Origin: Phascolarctobacterium sp. ET69
Lineage (GTDB): Bacteria > Bacillota > Negativicutes > Acidaminococcales > Acidaminococcaceae
Assembly (NCBI RefSeq): GCF_023336935.1
Contig: NZ_JAMBLR010000003.1
Coordinates: 124,001 to 188,000, forward strand
Reading direction: 5' to 3'
DNA: 64,000 nt
In this document: piece by piece, positions 51,191-60,194 of the stretch
How the letters are laid out: every line of letters starts with the position of its first letter
Numbering within the stretch: the stretch's first letter is position 1
Notes under the pieces: model-generated
Seen by the model: only the letters and a program-made list of their open reading frames with translations
Told to the model about the DNA's origin: nothing
Databases searched by the model: none
Made by a program: the position numbers and the translations under genes

Positions 51191-52495
51191 TTGGCAACAC
51201 AAATGCAGCTTGCCCGAAAAGGCATTATTACCGAAGCAATGAAGCAGGTGGCGGCCTACGAAGGCGTAACGGAAGAATTTATCCGCAAGGGCGTGGCCGA
51301 AGGCACTATTGCCATACCGCTTAATATAAACCATAAAAACGTAACCCCGCGCGGCGTGGGGCAGGGGCTGAGCGTTAAGGTCAACGCCAATATCGGCACC
51401 TCCAGCAGCTATCCCGACCCGGAGCCTGAGCTTGAAAAGCTGGCGGCAGCGATTGCAGCGGGCGCCGACAGCGTAATGGATTTATCTACCGGCGACAATA
51501 TCGACGCTTCGCGCAGGGCCATTATCGGCGCCAGCACGGTTATGGTGGGCACGGTGCCTATTTACCAGGCGACGGTGGAAACCATTAAAAAACGCGGCGC
51601 TGTTGTGGAAATGACGAAAGAAGATTTGTTTGAAGTTATTCGCCAGCAGGCGGCAGACGGCGCAGACTTTATGACGATACATTGCGGCATTAACAAAAAC
51701 GTGCTTGACATGCTGACCGGCGAAGGGCGTGTGATGGATGTTGTAAGCCGCGGCGGCAGCTTTATTACCGGCTGGATGCTGCATAACGGCAAAGAAAACC
51801 CGCTGTACGAATACTATGACGAAATTTTGGACATCTGCGCCGAGTATGACGTTACCATTAGTTTGGGCGATGGTTTGCGCCCCGGCTGCCTGGCCGACGC
51901 AAGCGACCGTGCGCAATTGCAGGAGCTTTTGAACCTTGGCGAATTGACGCAGCGCGCGTGGGCCAAAGGCGTGCAGGTAATGGTGGAAGGGCCGGGACAC
52001 GTGCCTTACAACCAGATTGCCGCCAATATGCAGCTGCAGAAACGCGTGTGCCACGGTGCGCCTTTTTATGTGCTGGGGCCTCTCGTTACAGACGTTGCGC
52101 CGGGGTATGACCATATTACCTCCGCTATCGGCGGTACGCTGGCTGCCATGAGCGGCGCGGACTTTTTGTGCTATGTAACACCTGCCGAGCATTTGGGCCT
52201 GCCCGATATTAACGACGTGCGCGAAGGCGTAATTGCAGCGCGTATTGCAGGGCATGCGGCCGATGTTGCCAAAGGTTTGCCCAAAGCCGTAGAGTGGGAT
52301 TTGGAAATGGCAAAAGCGCGCAAAAACCTGGACTGGAAAAAACAGATTGAACTTGCCATTGACCCGGTTAAAGCGCAGGCTTACCGTGATAAAAAGAACA
52401 AAGCCGACGACGAAGCCTGCTCAATGTGCGGCGATTACTGTGCCGTAAAAATTGTCGGCGAATACCTTGATAAATGCAAAGGATGCAGAAAATAA
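51191..52495 (+). CDS. thiC: Phosphomethylpyrimidine synthase
   Basis: The TTG start at 51191 has GGAAGTGA 5 bases upstream. The 434-residue short-form ThiC includes PLNINHKN, NANIGTSS, the MDLSTGDNID block, VEGPGHVP and the C-terminal cluster cysteines in CSMCGDYC, plus a further KCKGC. As a radical-SAM enzyme it turns aminoimidazole ribotide into the thiamine pyrimidine. It stands alone; no other thiamine gene and no TPP riboswitch is seen in 50998-51190. Confidence 0.95.
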   Translation: MATQMQLARKGIITEAMKQVAAYEGVTEEFIRKGVAEGTIAIPLNINHKNVTPRGVGQGLSVKVNANIGTSSSYPDPEPELEKLAAAIAAGADSVMDLSTGDNIDASRRAIIGASTVMVGTVPIYQATVETIKKRGAVVEMTKEDLFEVIRQQAADGADFMTIHCGINKNVLDMLTGEGRVMDVVSRGGSFITGWMLHNGKENPLYEYYDEILDICAEYDVTISLGDGLRPGCLADASDRAQLQELLNLGELTQRAWAKGVQVMVEGPGHVPYNQIAANMQLQKRVCHGAPFYVLGPLVTDVAPGYDHITSAIGGTLAAMSGADFLCYVTPAEHLGLPDINDVREGVIAARIAGHAADVAKGLPKAVEWDLEMAKARKNLDWKKQIELAIDPVKAQAYRDKKNKADDEACSMCGDYCAVKIVGEYLDKCKGCRK

Positions 52496-52531
52496 TACGG
52501 CAAAAACCGTATTGTTGCAGGCCTTATCTAT

Positions 52532-52560
52532 TTGCTTTTTAAATTAAGCCGTGCTATAAT
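52532..52560 (+). promoter_or_regulatory. Promoter of an orphan small RNA
   Basis: TTGCTT (52532-52537), 17 bases, and a consensus TATAAT (52555-52560) extended by TGC. No gene starts downstream before a strong terminator. Confidence 0.65.
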
Positions 52561-52566
52561 GAAAGC

Positions 52567-52642
52567 ACGAAATGGGATTGATGTTGTTCACTTAGGCACA
52601 CATCAAAAGAAAAACCCGGGAGCTGCAACTCCCGGGTTTTTT
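52567..52642 (+). ncRNA. Orphan small RNA resembling the type I antitoxin RNA
   Basis: A roughly 75-base transcript is predicted between this promoter and a bidirectional terminator with 12-base arms (52611-52622 and 52629-52640) around CTGCAA. Size, promoter distance and terminator sequence (CCCGGGAG..CTCCCGGG) parallel the antitoxin RNA at 43521-43592 (ACCGGGAG..CTCCCGGT around CGGCAA). Its 5' part GGGATTGATGTTGTTCACTT read in complement gives a GTGAACAAC start-like segment, similar to ATGAACAAA of the toxin. No toxin frame lies beside it. It may be a solitary antitoxin or a regulatory RNA. Confidence 0.5.
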
Positions 52643-52660
52643 ATATAATTTTTAAGCTGT

Positions 52661-53242
52661 TTATTTTTTATAGGTTTCGTGCGGCTGCAATAAATCGTTA
52701 TTGCTGAACGCACTGACAGGCTTTAACGGCTGCGGTGCTTCGGTATCAGCCTTCAGGCGTTTGCTGTACCAGCATACATCCAGCCAGCGGCCGTGCTTAA
52801 ACCCGGCAAGTTTGTGCGTACCGGCATCTTCAAAGCCCATGCGCTTATGAAAGTTTAAACTGTTTTGGTTAATTGCCGTTATGCAGGCGTAGACGTTATA
52901 GTAACCAAGCTTTTCTAAAATATCAAGCAGCGCGGCATACAGGCACTCGCCGATATTTTGCCCGCAAAAGGCAGCATCCACATAAACGGACAGGTCTACC
53001 GTGTAATCATACGCCACGCGCTCGTTATAGGCGGAAGCGTAAGCGTAGCCGAGAACTTTGCCTTCGCGCTCGTACACAAGGTACGGGTAGCGGCTGCTGA
53101 TGGCTTCAACGCGTGCGGCAAATTCTTCCGGTGTCGGTACTTCGTATTCAAACGAGATAACGGTATCCGTAATATACGGCGCGTAGATTTCTAAAATGCG
53201 TGCGGCGTCCTGAGAACGGACGAAACGGATTAAATCTTTCAT
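52661..53242 (-). CDS. GNAT acetyltransferase, phosphinothricin acetyltransferase-like
   Basis: The 193-residue protein has the PAT pattern: IRFVRSQDAARILEIYAPYI at the start, SFEYEVPTPEEFAARV, the strand VDLSVYVDAAFCGQNIGECL (acetyl-CoA loop), and INQNSLNFHKRMGF, then KHGRWLDVCWYSK. Members acetylate small amines, including methionine sulfoximine or phosphinothricin. It overlaps the upstream gene by 4 bases. The C-terminal 25 residues are an extra tail. Natural substrate unknown. Confidence 0.88.
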   Translation of the reverse strand: MKDLIRFVRSQDAARILEIYAPYITDTVISFEYEVPTPEEFAARVEAISSRYPYLVYEREGKVLGYAYASAYNERVAYDYTVDLSVYVDAAFCGQNIGECLYAALLDILEKLGYYNVYACITAINQNSLNFHKRMGFEDAGTHKLAGFKHGRWLDVCWYSKRLKADTEAPQPLKPVSAFSNNDLLQPHETYKK

Positions 53243-54327
53243 TTCTGGTTCCTGTCTTTTAAAATACGGCGCAGAATGGCAAACATAACTTCGGCAGCGT
53301 CATCCTGCATTTTAAAGGAAAGGCTCTGCCCGTCATTCTGGTGCGCTTCTATAATATTGGTAGAAAGGTCGGCCGTTTTTAAATCGTCCAGACGGATTTG
53401 CTTGGCCAGTTTTTTGCTTAAATAAATAATGCGGCTGTTGGTTAAGAATAAATACCCGGCGTCGATAATTACGGCGGTTTCTTCCATAACCTGCGGGTGC
53501 TCGATATGTTCACCCTTAAAGGAGATGGTTTCGTCGATGCGCAGCTTGCGTGTCAGCTGGTAGTAATTGTCCTCTTTGGCAACAGTTTTAACTTCGCACA
53601 AAGCGGCCTGACCTGCTGCGTGGCAAATTTCGCCGTCCTCCAGCGGAAAGTCTACCTTAACATTGCCCAAAGGCGCGTTTTCGGCGTTCCACAAATAGCG
53701 GTATTTGGTTAAAGCGTTGTCGATATTGGCTTTAAATTCGTAGGGAATATCCAGTTTGGCGCACATATCGCGCAGCTGCTGCTCGTCTTCAGGCGTAAAG
53801 CGTTTGGCGTCGGCAATGCGGTCAAATTCGCCGTTAAAGTAATCGTTAAAAACCTGCTTGCGAAAGTCAAAGCCGTCTTCGTAGTCATATCCGAACAGCT
53901 CGTTAATGGCGGCGATGTTAAGGTTTTCCCCGCCGGTTACAAGTCCGCGGCAGCGCGAAAAATAGGCGGATTTTTTCGCGCCGTTATCGGCAAGGCGGCA
54001 CAGGTTTTCGGGAATTTCCAAAATTTCCGCCATATGGGCACGGTCATTTAAAATGGGGTCATCCTTGCTCTGCGCGCTTGAAAAAGCGTTGTCGGCAACC
54101 TTGCGGTAAATGGCGCTGCGCTGGTCCATATTGGTGTCGCTGAATTTGCAGCCCCACTTTTTAAAAATGGCGGCGGCTGCGTCCTTTGTCAGTTCCTGCG
54201 CGCTTTTGGCTTCGGTTAAAATATTATTTATTTCTGCAAAGGCGTTCTGCTGGGGCTTGGAGCCAAACAGCCTGCCCATAAAACCCTGTTCTTCCAGTTC
54301 CTGCTTTTTAAATCCTTTCACGGTCAC
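53239..54327 (-). CDS. Unknown protein with a C-terminal PH-like domain
   Basis: The 362-residue protein has a helical, charged N-terminal part (from KKQELEEQGFMGRLFGSKPQQ to about residue 220) that I do not recognise. It ends with a beta-rich segment DAGYLFLTNSRIIYLSKKLAKQIRLDDLK, typical of bacterial PH-like domains, and a final helix. There is no signal peptide or membrane segment. Its stop overlaps the acetyltransferase start by 4 bases, so both are co-translated. The PH-like call is moderate; function unknown. Confidence 0.65.
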   Translation of the reverse strand: MTVKGFKKQELEEQGFMGRLFGSKPQQNAFAEINNILTEAKSAQELTKDAAAAIFKKWGCKFSDTNMDQRSAIYRKVADNAFSSAQSKDDPILNDRAHMAEILEIPENLCRLADNGAKKSAYFSRCRGLVTGGENLNIAAINELFGYDYEDGFDFRKQVFNDYFNGEFDRIADAKRFTPEDEQQLRDMCAKLDIPYEFKANIDNALTKYRYLWNAENAPLGNVKVDFPLEDGEICHAAGQAALCEVKTVAKEDNYYQLTRKLRIDETISFKGEHIEHPQVMEETAVIIDAGYLFLTNSRIIYLSKKLAKQIRLDDLKTADLSTNIIEAHQNDGQSLSFKMQDDAAEVMFAILRRILKDRNQK

Positions 54328-54480
54328 ACATCCTTATTAATGTAATAAATTAATTATACAATATCCGCGGGTATGCCGCAATAAGCGGTTTAAAACGCGG
54401 AGTTTACACAAATGTCACAACTAATATTTAGGATATGTTAAAATGTTAATATAGGATATTATCGTGCGGAGATGATATAG

Positions 54481-55713
54481 ATGAATATTTTTGAGGACCG
54501 CGGCGGCGGCAAACTGCACTGGAAGCTTAATTTGTATGTTTTATGGGTGTGCGTGTTTTTTACCTGTGCAAGCTATACCATGTGCGTGCCGTTTTTGCCG
54601 GTATATCTTTTGCAGCATTTGGGCGTAGCCCAGGCTGATGTCAATTCGTGGACGGGCCTTATTTATTCCGTTACCTTTTTTACGGCGGCCATTATGGCGC
54701 CTTACTGGGGTGCCCATGCCGACCGTATCGGCCAGCGCTTAATGGCAATACGTGCGGGGTTCGGCCTTGCCGTAACCTATGCCTTGATGGGCATGTGCCA
54801 GAGCCCGGAACAGCTTTTTGGCGTGCGCCTTTTGGCAGGCCTTGTAAGCGGCTTTGTGCCGGCGTCGCTGTCGCTGGTTTCTTCAACCCTGCCTGCCGTT
54901 AAAATGGGCTGGGGCATGGGGCTTATGCAGACGGCTGTTGCCTCCGGCAGCATCCTCGGGCCGATGCTCGGCGGTTATGTAAGCGCCTGGTTCGGCATGC
55001 GCATGTCGTTTTATATCGCGGCGGGCGCGCTGTTTGTTGCAACCATTATGGTTATTGCCTTTGTGCGCGATGTGGAGCACGAAAAGGGCGAAGGCAAAGT
55101 TATTCATATCTGGGCGGATTTAAAGGCATCACTGCAAAATAAAGGGCTGCTGTTTGTAATGAGCATGTTCTTTTTGGTGCAGGTATGCGTAATGATTGTG
55201 CAGCCGTTGATTACCATGTACGTATCGTACCTGTTGGGCGGCGTTGTTAACGACGACGTTGTTAAAACTGCCGGCATTATCTTCTCGTTGGCGGGCATTG
55301 CCGGTATTATCGCCGGGCCGTACTGGGGCAGCCGCGGGCAGAAGCGCGGTTATACCAAAACGCTGTTTATGGTGTTTATCTGCGCGGGCGCAATAAATAT
55401 GTGCCAGTTCTTTGTGCACAACATCTGGCAGTATGCGGCGGTAACCTTTATTTACGGCCTGTTCCTCGCAGGGGCGGTGCCTAACATTAACGCCCGCCTG
55501 GTTGAAGTTACCGACCCTTCCGTGCGCGGCAAGGCCTTTGGGCTTGTAACCAGCGCGCAGCAGTTCGGCGGCGTGGTTGGCCCGCTTTTAGGCGGCTTTT
55601 TAGGCGGCTTTTTGCCGACGCGCCTGATACTTGTTTTAACGGGCGTAATTTTGGTATGCGCCGGTGTTTACACTTATTTAACCAAAGTGCGCGGCGTTCC
55701 GCAGAAGGCCTGA
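54481..55713 (+). CDS. Major facilitator superfamily drug/solute exporter
   Basis: The 410-residue protein has twelve predicted membrane segments. The loop 2-3 motif GAHADRIGQRLMAIRAG corresponds to MFS motif A, and GLMQTAVASGSILGPMLGGYVS matches motif C of drug:proton antiporters. It resembles the MdtG/multidrug group. GGAGATGATATAG lies before the ATG. It stands alone; a hairpin lies downstream at 55741. Confidence 0.88.
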   Translation: MNIFEDRGGGKLHWKLNLYVLWVCVFFTCASYTMCVPFLPVYLLQHLGVAQADVNSWTGLIYSVTFFTAAIMAPYWGAHADRIGQRLMAIRAGFGLAVTYALMGMCQSPEQLFGVRLLAGLVSGFVPASLSLVSSTLPAVKMGWGMGLMQTAVASGSILGPMLGGYVSAWFGMRMSFYIAAGALFVATIMVIAFVRDVEHEKGEGKVIHIWADLKASLQNKGLLFVMSMFFLVQVCVMIVQPLITMYVSYLLGGVVNDDVVKTAGIIFSLAGIAGIIAGPYWGSRGQKRGYTKTLFMVFICAGAINMCQFFVHNIWQYAAVTFIYGLFLAGAVPNINARLVEVTDPSVRGKAFGLVTSAQQFGGVVGPLLGGFLGGFLPTRLILVLTGVILVCAGVYTYLTKVRGVPQKA

Positions 55714-55740
55714 ATGCAGGACTTTAGCAAATTTAAACAT

Positions 55741-55768
55741 ACAAACTGTTAAAAACTGAACAGTTTGT
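55741..55768 (+). terminator. Perfect hairpin after the MFS gene
   Basis: ACAAACTGTT (55741-55750) and AACAGTTTGT (55759-55768) are perfect 10-base arms. No T-run follows, so termination would be weak; another role is possible. Confidence 0.4.
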
Positions 55769-55808
55769 GAAAGCTTTAAAATTAAGGGGGCAAAACCCCT
55801 GATTTAGC

Positions 55809-55836
55809 TTGACAAATTTTGTATACAATATACAAT
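55809..55836 (+). promoter_or_regulatory. Promoter of the carbonic anhydrase gene with a GTATAC palindrome
   Basis: TTGACA (55809-55814) and TACAAT (55831-55836) are 16 bases apart. TTGTATACAA (55819-55828) is a perfect palindrome lying between the boxes, well placed as an operator, for example for a GntR-type regulator. Confidence 0.6.
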
Positions 55837-55871
55837 AAAGTTGTAAGCAGCATAAAAGGGGGAATTTTACA

Positions 55872-56423
55872 ATGCTTATTAAAAAATTTGAAGGCAATTC
55901 GCCGAAAATTGACCCGAAGGCTTTTGTAGCCGAAACCGCAGTAGTTATCGGCAAAGCAGAACTTAAAGAATACAGCAGCGTATGGTATAACGTAACCATC
56001 CGCGGCGATGTTAATGAAATTAAAGTTGGCAGATATACCAATGTTCAGGATAACAGCGTGCTGCACGTTTCCGACAGCCATGCCTGCATTCTGGGCGACT
56101 ATGTAACCGTAGGCCACTGCGCACTTCTGCATGCCTGCACGGTTGAAGACCATGTGCTTATCGGTATGCACTCCACCGTTTTGGACGGTGCTGTTATCGG
56201 CAAAGGCTCCATTGTGGCAGCCGGCGCGGTTGTAACCAAAAACACTATCGTTCCGCCGTACTCCCTGGTAGCAGGCGTACCGGCCAAAGTTATTAAAAAA
56301 CTGCCGGAAAACACCGACGCAACCCACGCACAGGCCGTTAAATACGAAAACCTGTGGACCCGCCGTTACAACGAACTTCCCGATGGCGGCGGCGAAGAAT
56401 ACCATGGCGAAAAAATTGTATAA
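55872..56423 (+). CDS. Gamma-class carbonic anhydrase-like protein
   Basis: The 183-residue protein is a left-handed beta-helix of hexapeptide repeats ([28 protein letters not shown] read in parts), with the zinc histidines expected in [23 protein letters not shown]. It matches the YrdA/PaaY/CaiE group of gamma carbonic anhydrases, which hydrate CO2 or have unknown activity. It precedes nifJ, which releases CO2 from pyruvate, though each has its own promoter. Confidence 0.9.
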   Translation: MLIKKFEGNSPKIDPKAFVAETAVVIGKAELKEYSSVWYNVTIRGDVNEIKVGRYTNVQDNSVLHVSDSHACILGDYVTVGHCALLHACTVEDHVLIGMHSTVLDGAVIGKGSIVAAGAVVTKNTIVPPYSLVAGVPAKVIKKLPENTDATHAQAVKYENLWTRRYNELPDGGGEEYHGEKIV

Positions 56424-56438
56424 TTAATTTACAGCTTA

Positions 56439-56469
56439 AAAGGTGCGGTTTTTGCCGTGCCTTTTTTGT
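56439..56469 (+). terminator. Terminator after the carbonic anhydrase gene
   Basis: AAAGGTGCGG (56439-56448) and CCGTGCCTTT (56455-56464) pair with two G-U wobbles, followed by TTTTG. Confidence 0.75.
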
Positions 56470-56484
56470 TTAACAAAGGCTGTT

Positions 56485-56542
56485 GTATACACTGCCTTTA
56501 AATTTACAAACCCTTGTAAATAGTGTATACTAATTATATATG
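56485..56542 (+). promoter_or_regulatory. nifJ promoter with two GTATAC boxes
   Basis: TTGTAA (56514-56519) and TATATG (56537-56542) are 17 bases apart. GTATACACT (56485-56493) and AGTGTATAC (56522-56530) are perfect 9-base inverted copies; the second lies inside the promoter spacer. The same hexamer occurs in the carbonic anhydrase promoter upstream. Confidence 0.55.
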
Positions 56543-56600
56543 CACTTTGCATATCCTCACATAATTCAGCAGTTATAACGATGAGAAAGAAGGGAACCAC

Positions 56601-59600
56601 ATGACAAAAATGAAAACCATGGACGGTAATACCGCTGCGGCTTATATATCCTATGCGTTTACCGACGTGGCAGCTATTTACCCCATTACACCGTCTTCGC
56701 CTATGGCGGAAGTTGTTGATGAATGGGCGGCCCAGGGCAAGAAAAACCTGTTCGGGCAGACTGTAAAGGTTCAGGAAATGCAGTCCGAGGCAGGCGCTTC
56801 CGGCGCTGTACACGGTTCTTTGCAGGGCGGTGCCCTTACTACCACTTATACAGCTTCTCAGGGCCTTCTTTTAATGATTCCTAATATGTATAAAATGGCC
56901 GGTGAACTTTTGCCGGCAGTGTTCCATGTATCCGCACGTGCGCTGGCAACCAGCAGCCTTTCCATTTTCGGCGACCATCAGGACGTTATGGCAGCACGCC
57001 AGACCGGTTTTGCCCTGCTTGCCGAAGGCAGCGTACAGGAAGTTATGGACCTTGGCGGCGTGGCACATTTATCGGCAATTAAAGGACGCGTGCCGTTTTT
57101 GAATTTCTTTGACGGTTTCCGTACCTCGCATGAAATTCAGAAAATTGAACTGATGGATTACGATAAGCTGGCAGGGCTTCTGGATTGGGAGGCTTTGGCA
57201 GAGTTCCGCAAACGCGCACTGAACCCTGATAACCCTGTTATCCGCGGTACGGCGCAGAACCCGGATATTTACTTCCAGACCCGCGAAGCAGTTAACAGCT
57301 ATTACACCGCGCTGCCGGAAATTGTTGAAAACTACATGAACGAAATCAACAAAATTACCGGCCGCAACTATGGCCTGTTTAACTACTACGGCGCACCGGA
57401 TGCCGAAAACATCATTATTACCATGGGCAGCGCCTGCGAAACCATTCAGACCGTTGCCGAAAAACTGAATGCCGAAGGCAAAAAGGTTGGCTTACTCGCC
57501 GTTCACCTGTACCGTCCGTTCAGCGTTAAGCATTTTATGGCGGCAATTCCGGAAACTGTTAAACGCATTGCCGTGCTTGACCGCACCAAAGAGCCTGGCG
57601 CATTCGGCGAACCGCTGTACATGGATGTGCGCGGCGCGTTCTATGATGCAGGCCGCAATCCGCTGATTATCGGCGGCCGCTACGGCCTTGGCAGCAAGGA
57701 TTTGACCCCGACCGACATTCTGGCGGTTTACGAAAACCTTGAAGCCGAAAACCCGAAAAACAACTTTACCATCAGCATTGTTGACGACGTTACCAATACT
57801 TCCCTGGCAGCCAGCCACGAAATTGACGTTACCGGCGAAGGCACCAAGAGCTGCAAGTTCTGGGGCCTTGGCAGCGACGGTACCGTTGGCGCCAACAAGA
57901 GCGCAATTAAAATTATCGGCGATTACACCGATATGTACGCTCAGGGCTATTTCTCCTACGATTCCAAAAAATCCGGCGGCATTACCGTTTCGCACCTGCG
58001 TTTCGGCAAAGAGCCCATCCGAGCTCCGTACCTTATCAACGCTGCGGATTTTGTAGCCGTACACAACCAGTCCTACGTTGATAAATACGACGTTACCGCA
58101 GGACTGAAAAAAGGCGGCACCTTCCTTCTTAACTGCAACTGGAGCGCAGAAGAACTGGAAAAACATCTGCCCGGGCAGATTAAACGCTATATTGCCAAAA
58201 ACGATATTAACTTCTATATTATTGACGCTGTAAAAATTGCACAGCAAATCGGCCTCGGCGGACGCATTAACATGATTATGCAGTCGGCGTTCTTTAAACT
58301 GGCCGACATTATTCCGCTGGAGGATGCTGTTAAATACCTGAAGGAAGCGGTTGAACACAGCTACGGCCTGAAGGGCAAGGACGTTGTTGACATGAACAAC
58401 GCCGCTATCGACATGGGCGTTAACGCCGTTGTAAAAGTTGACGTTCCCGCAGCATGGGCTGACGCTGCCGATACCGAAGCAGCTGCAAAATCCGGCAATG
58501 ATTTTATCGACAACATTCTTGTGCCGATGAACCGCATGGAAGGCGACAAACTGCCTGTAAGCGCGTTTAAAGACCACGAGGACGGCACTTTCCCGAGCGG
58601 CACCGCTGCTTACGAAAAACGCGGCATTGCCATCAACGTTCCGGAATGGCAGATGGAAAAATGCATTCAGTGCAACCAGTGCGCGTTTGTATGCCCGCAC
58701 GCTGTTATCCGCCCCGTGCTGATGACCGAAGAAGAAGCTGCGAACGCTCCGGAAGGCATGCTCAGCAAGGATGCTATCGGCGCTAAAGGCTTAAAATTCC
58801 ATATGGCAGTATCTCCTCTGGACTGCACCGGCTGCGGCAACTGCGCTCAGGTTTGCCCGGCTAAGGAAAAAGCCCTGGTAATGAAACCTTTGGAAACCCA
58901 GCTTGCTAAAACCGAAAACTGGGATTACGCAATGAAGAAAGTTGCGCCAAAACCGAACCCGATGAATAAAAACACCGTTAAAGGCGTGCAGTTTGAACAG
59001 CCGCTGTTTGAGTTCAGCGGTGCGTGCGCAGGCTGCGGCGAAACCCCGTATGCCAAACTTGTTACCCAGCTTGTTGGCGACCGCATGATGATTGCCAACG
59101 CAACGGGCTGCTCCTCCATCTGGGGCGCAAGCGCACCTTCCATGCCATACTGCAAAAATGCGGCAGGCCACGGCCCGAGCTGGGCAAACAGCCTGTTTGA
59201 AGACAACGCCGAATACGGACTTGGCATGTACCTGGGCGTAAAACATACCCGCGAACGTGTGGCTGACCGCGTAAAAGAAGCGCTGAACCTGCCCGTAAGC
59301 GAAGAACTGAAAGCAGCAATGCAGAACTGGCTTGACAATATGAACGTAAGCGACGGCACCCGCGAACGTGCCGAAGCGCTGAAAGCGGCACTGGCTGCCG
59401 AAAACAGCGATAATGAACTCTTAAAAGAAATTGCAGGGCTCGGCCAGTACTTTGTAAAACGCAGTCACTGGATTTTCGGCGGCGACGGCTGGGCTTACGA
59501 TATCGGCTACGGCGGACTTGACCATGTTCTTGCCAGCGGCGAAAACATTAACGTAATGGTATTTGATACCGAAGTATATTCCAACACCGGCGGCCAGTCC

Positions 59601-60110
59601 TCCAAGGCTACACCGGCTGCGGCTATTGCCAAATTTGCGGCCAGCGGCAAACGCACCCGCAAAAAAGACCTCGGCATGATGGCCATGAGCTACGGCTATG
59701 TTTATGTAGCGCAAATTGCCATGGGTGCGGATAAGAACCAAACCCTTAAAGCCATTGCCGAAGCAGAGGCTTACGATGGCCCGTCCCTGATTATTGCTTA
59801 TTCGCCGTGCATTAACCACGGTTTGAAGGCAGGCATGGGCAAGAGCCAGCTGGAAGCAAAACACGCTGTTGAATGCGGTTACTGGGCTAACTACCGTTAC
59901 AACCCGGAACTTAAAGAACAGGGCAAGAATCCGTTCATTCTCGACAGCAAGGAGCCTACTGGCAACTTCCGCGAATTCTTAATGGGCGAAGTACGTTACT
60001 CCGCACTCTTAAAACAATTCCCGGACCAGGCAGAAGCATTGTTTGAAAAAACAGAGCATGACGCCAAAGAACGCCTTGCAACCTATAAACGCCTTGCAGG
60101 CAAGGAATAA
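56601..60110 (+). CDS. nifJ: Pyruvate:ferredoxin (flavodoxin) oxidoreductase
   Basis: The 1169-residue single-chain enzyme has the full domain order: N-terminal pyruvate-binding domain (YPITPSSPMAEVVDEWA), transketolase-like domain II (GRNYGLFNYYGAPDAENI), the gamma domain, two ferredoxin 4Fe-4S motifs (CIQCNQCAFVCPHA near 685 and CTGCGNCAQVCP near 737), and the thiamine-diphosphate domain (ACAGCGETPYAKL, GGDGWAYDIGYGG). It splits pyruvate with CoA into acetyl-CoA and CO2, reducing ferredoxin. It is central to anaerobic energy metabolism and can use pyruvate from the serine dehydratase. Confidence 0.97.
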   Translation: MTKMKTMDGNTAAAYISYAFTDVAAIYPITPSSPMAEVVDEWAAQGKKNLFGQTVKVQEMQSEAGASGAVHGSLQGGALTTTYTASQGLLLMIPNMYKMAGELLPAVFHVSARALATSSLSIFGDHQDVMAARQTGFALLAEGSVQEVMDLGGVAHLSAIKGRVPFLNFFDGFRTSHEIQKIELMDYDKLAGLLDWEALAEFRKRALNPDNPVIRGTAQNPDIYFQTREAVNSYYTALPEIVENYMNEINKITGRNYGLFNYYGAPDAENIIITMGSACETIQTVAEKLNAEGKKVGLLAVHLYRPFSVKHFMAAIPETVKRIAVLDRTKEPGAFGEPLYMDVRGAFYDAGRNPLIIGGRYGLGSKDLTPTDILAVYENLEAENPKNNFTISIVDDVTNTSLAASHEIDVTGEGTKSCKFWGLGSDGTVGANKSAIKIIGDYTDMYAQGYFSYDSKKSGGITVSHLRFGKEPIRAPYLINAADFVAVHNQSYVDKYDVTAGLKKGGTFLLNCNWSAEELEKHLPGQIKRYIAKNDINFYIIDAVKIAQQIGLGGRINMIMQSAFFKLADIIPLEDAVKYLKEAVEHSYGLKGKDVVDMNNAAIDMGVNAVVKVDVPAAWADAADTEAAAKSGNDFIDNILVPMNRMEGDKLPVSAFKDHEDGTFPSGTAAYEKRGIAINVPEWQMEKCIQCNQCAFVCPHAVIRPVLMTEEEAANAPEGMLSKDAIGAKGLKFHMAVSPLDCTGCGNCAQVCPAKEKALVMKPLETQLAKTENWDYAMKKVAPKPNPMNKNTVKGVQFEQPLFEFSGACAGCGETPYAKLVTQLVGDRMMIANATGCSSIWGASAPSMPYCKNAAGHGPSWANSLFEDNAEYGLGMYLGVKHTRERVADRVKEALNLPVSEELKAAMQNWLDNMNVSDGTRERAEALKAALAAENSDNELLKEIAGLGQYFVKRSHWIFGGDGWAYDIGYGGLDHVLASGENINVMVFDTEVYSNTGGQSSKATPAAAIAKFAASGKRTRKKDLGMMAMSYGYVYVAQIAMGADKNQTLKAIAEAEAYDGPSLIIAYSPCINHGLKAGMGKSQLEAKHAVECGYWANYRYNPELKEQGKNPFILDSKEPTGNFREFLMGEVRYSALLKQFPDQAEALFEKTEHDAKERLATYKRLAGKE

Positions 60111-60144
60111 AAAGGCTGCAATTAAAAAACGCATAAACTAAAAT

Positions 60145-60177
60145 AAAAAACGCCGTGCTTTGTGCATGGCGTTTTTT
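60145..60177 (+). terminator. Terminator after nifJ
   Basis: AAAAAACGCC (60145-60154) and GGCGTTTTTT (60168-60177) are perfect arms with an inner TGC/GCA pair. It also lies at the end of the convergent TSCPD gene. Confidence 0.9.
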
Positions 60178-60194
60178 GCTTGCGCGTTTAGGGG

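Noticed and set aside
51482-52255. Open frame of 257 codons on the minus strand
   Set aside because: Antisense shadow of thiC; no ribosome site or family pattern.
57492-58700. Open frame of 402 codons on the minus strand
   Set aside because: It lies wholly inside nifJ on the other strand, has no ribosome site and reads like a low-complexity mirror of the nifJ codon pattern.
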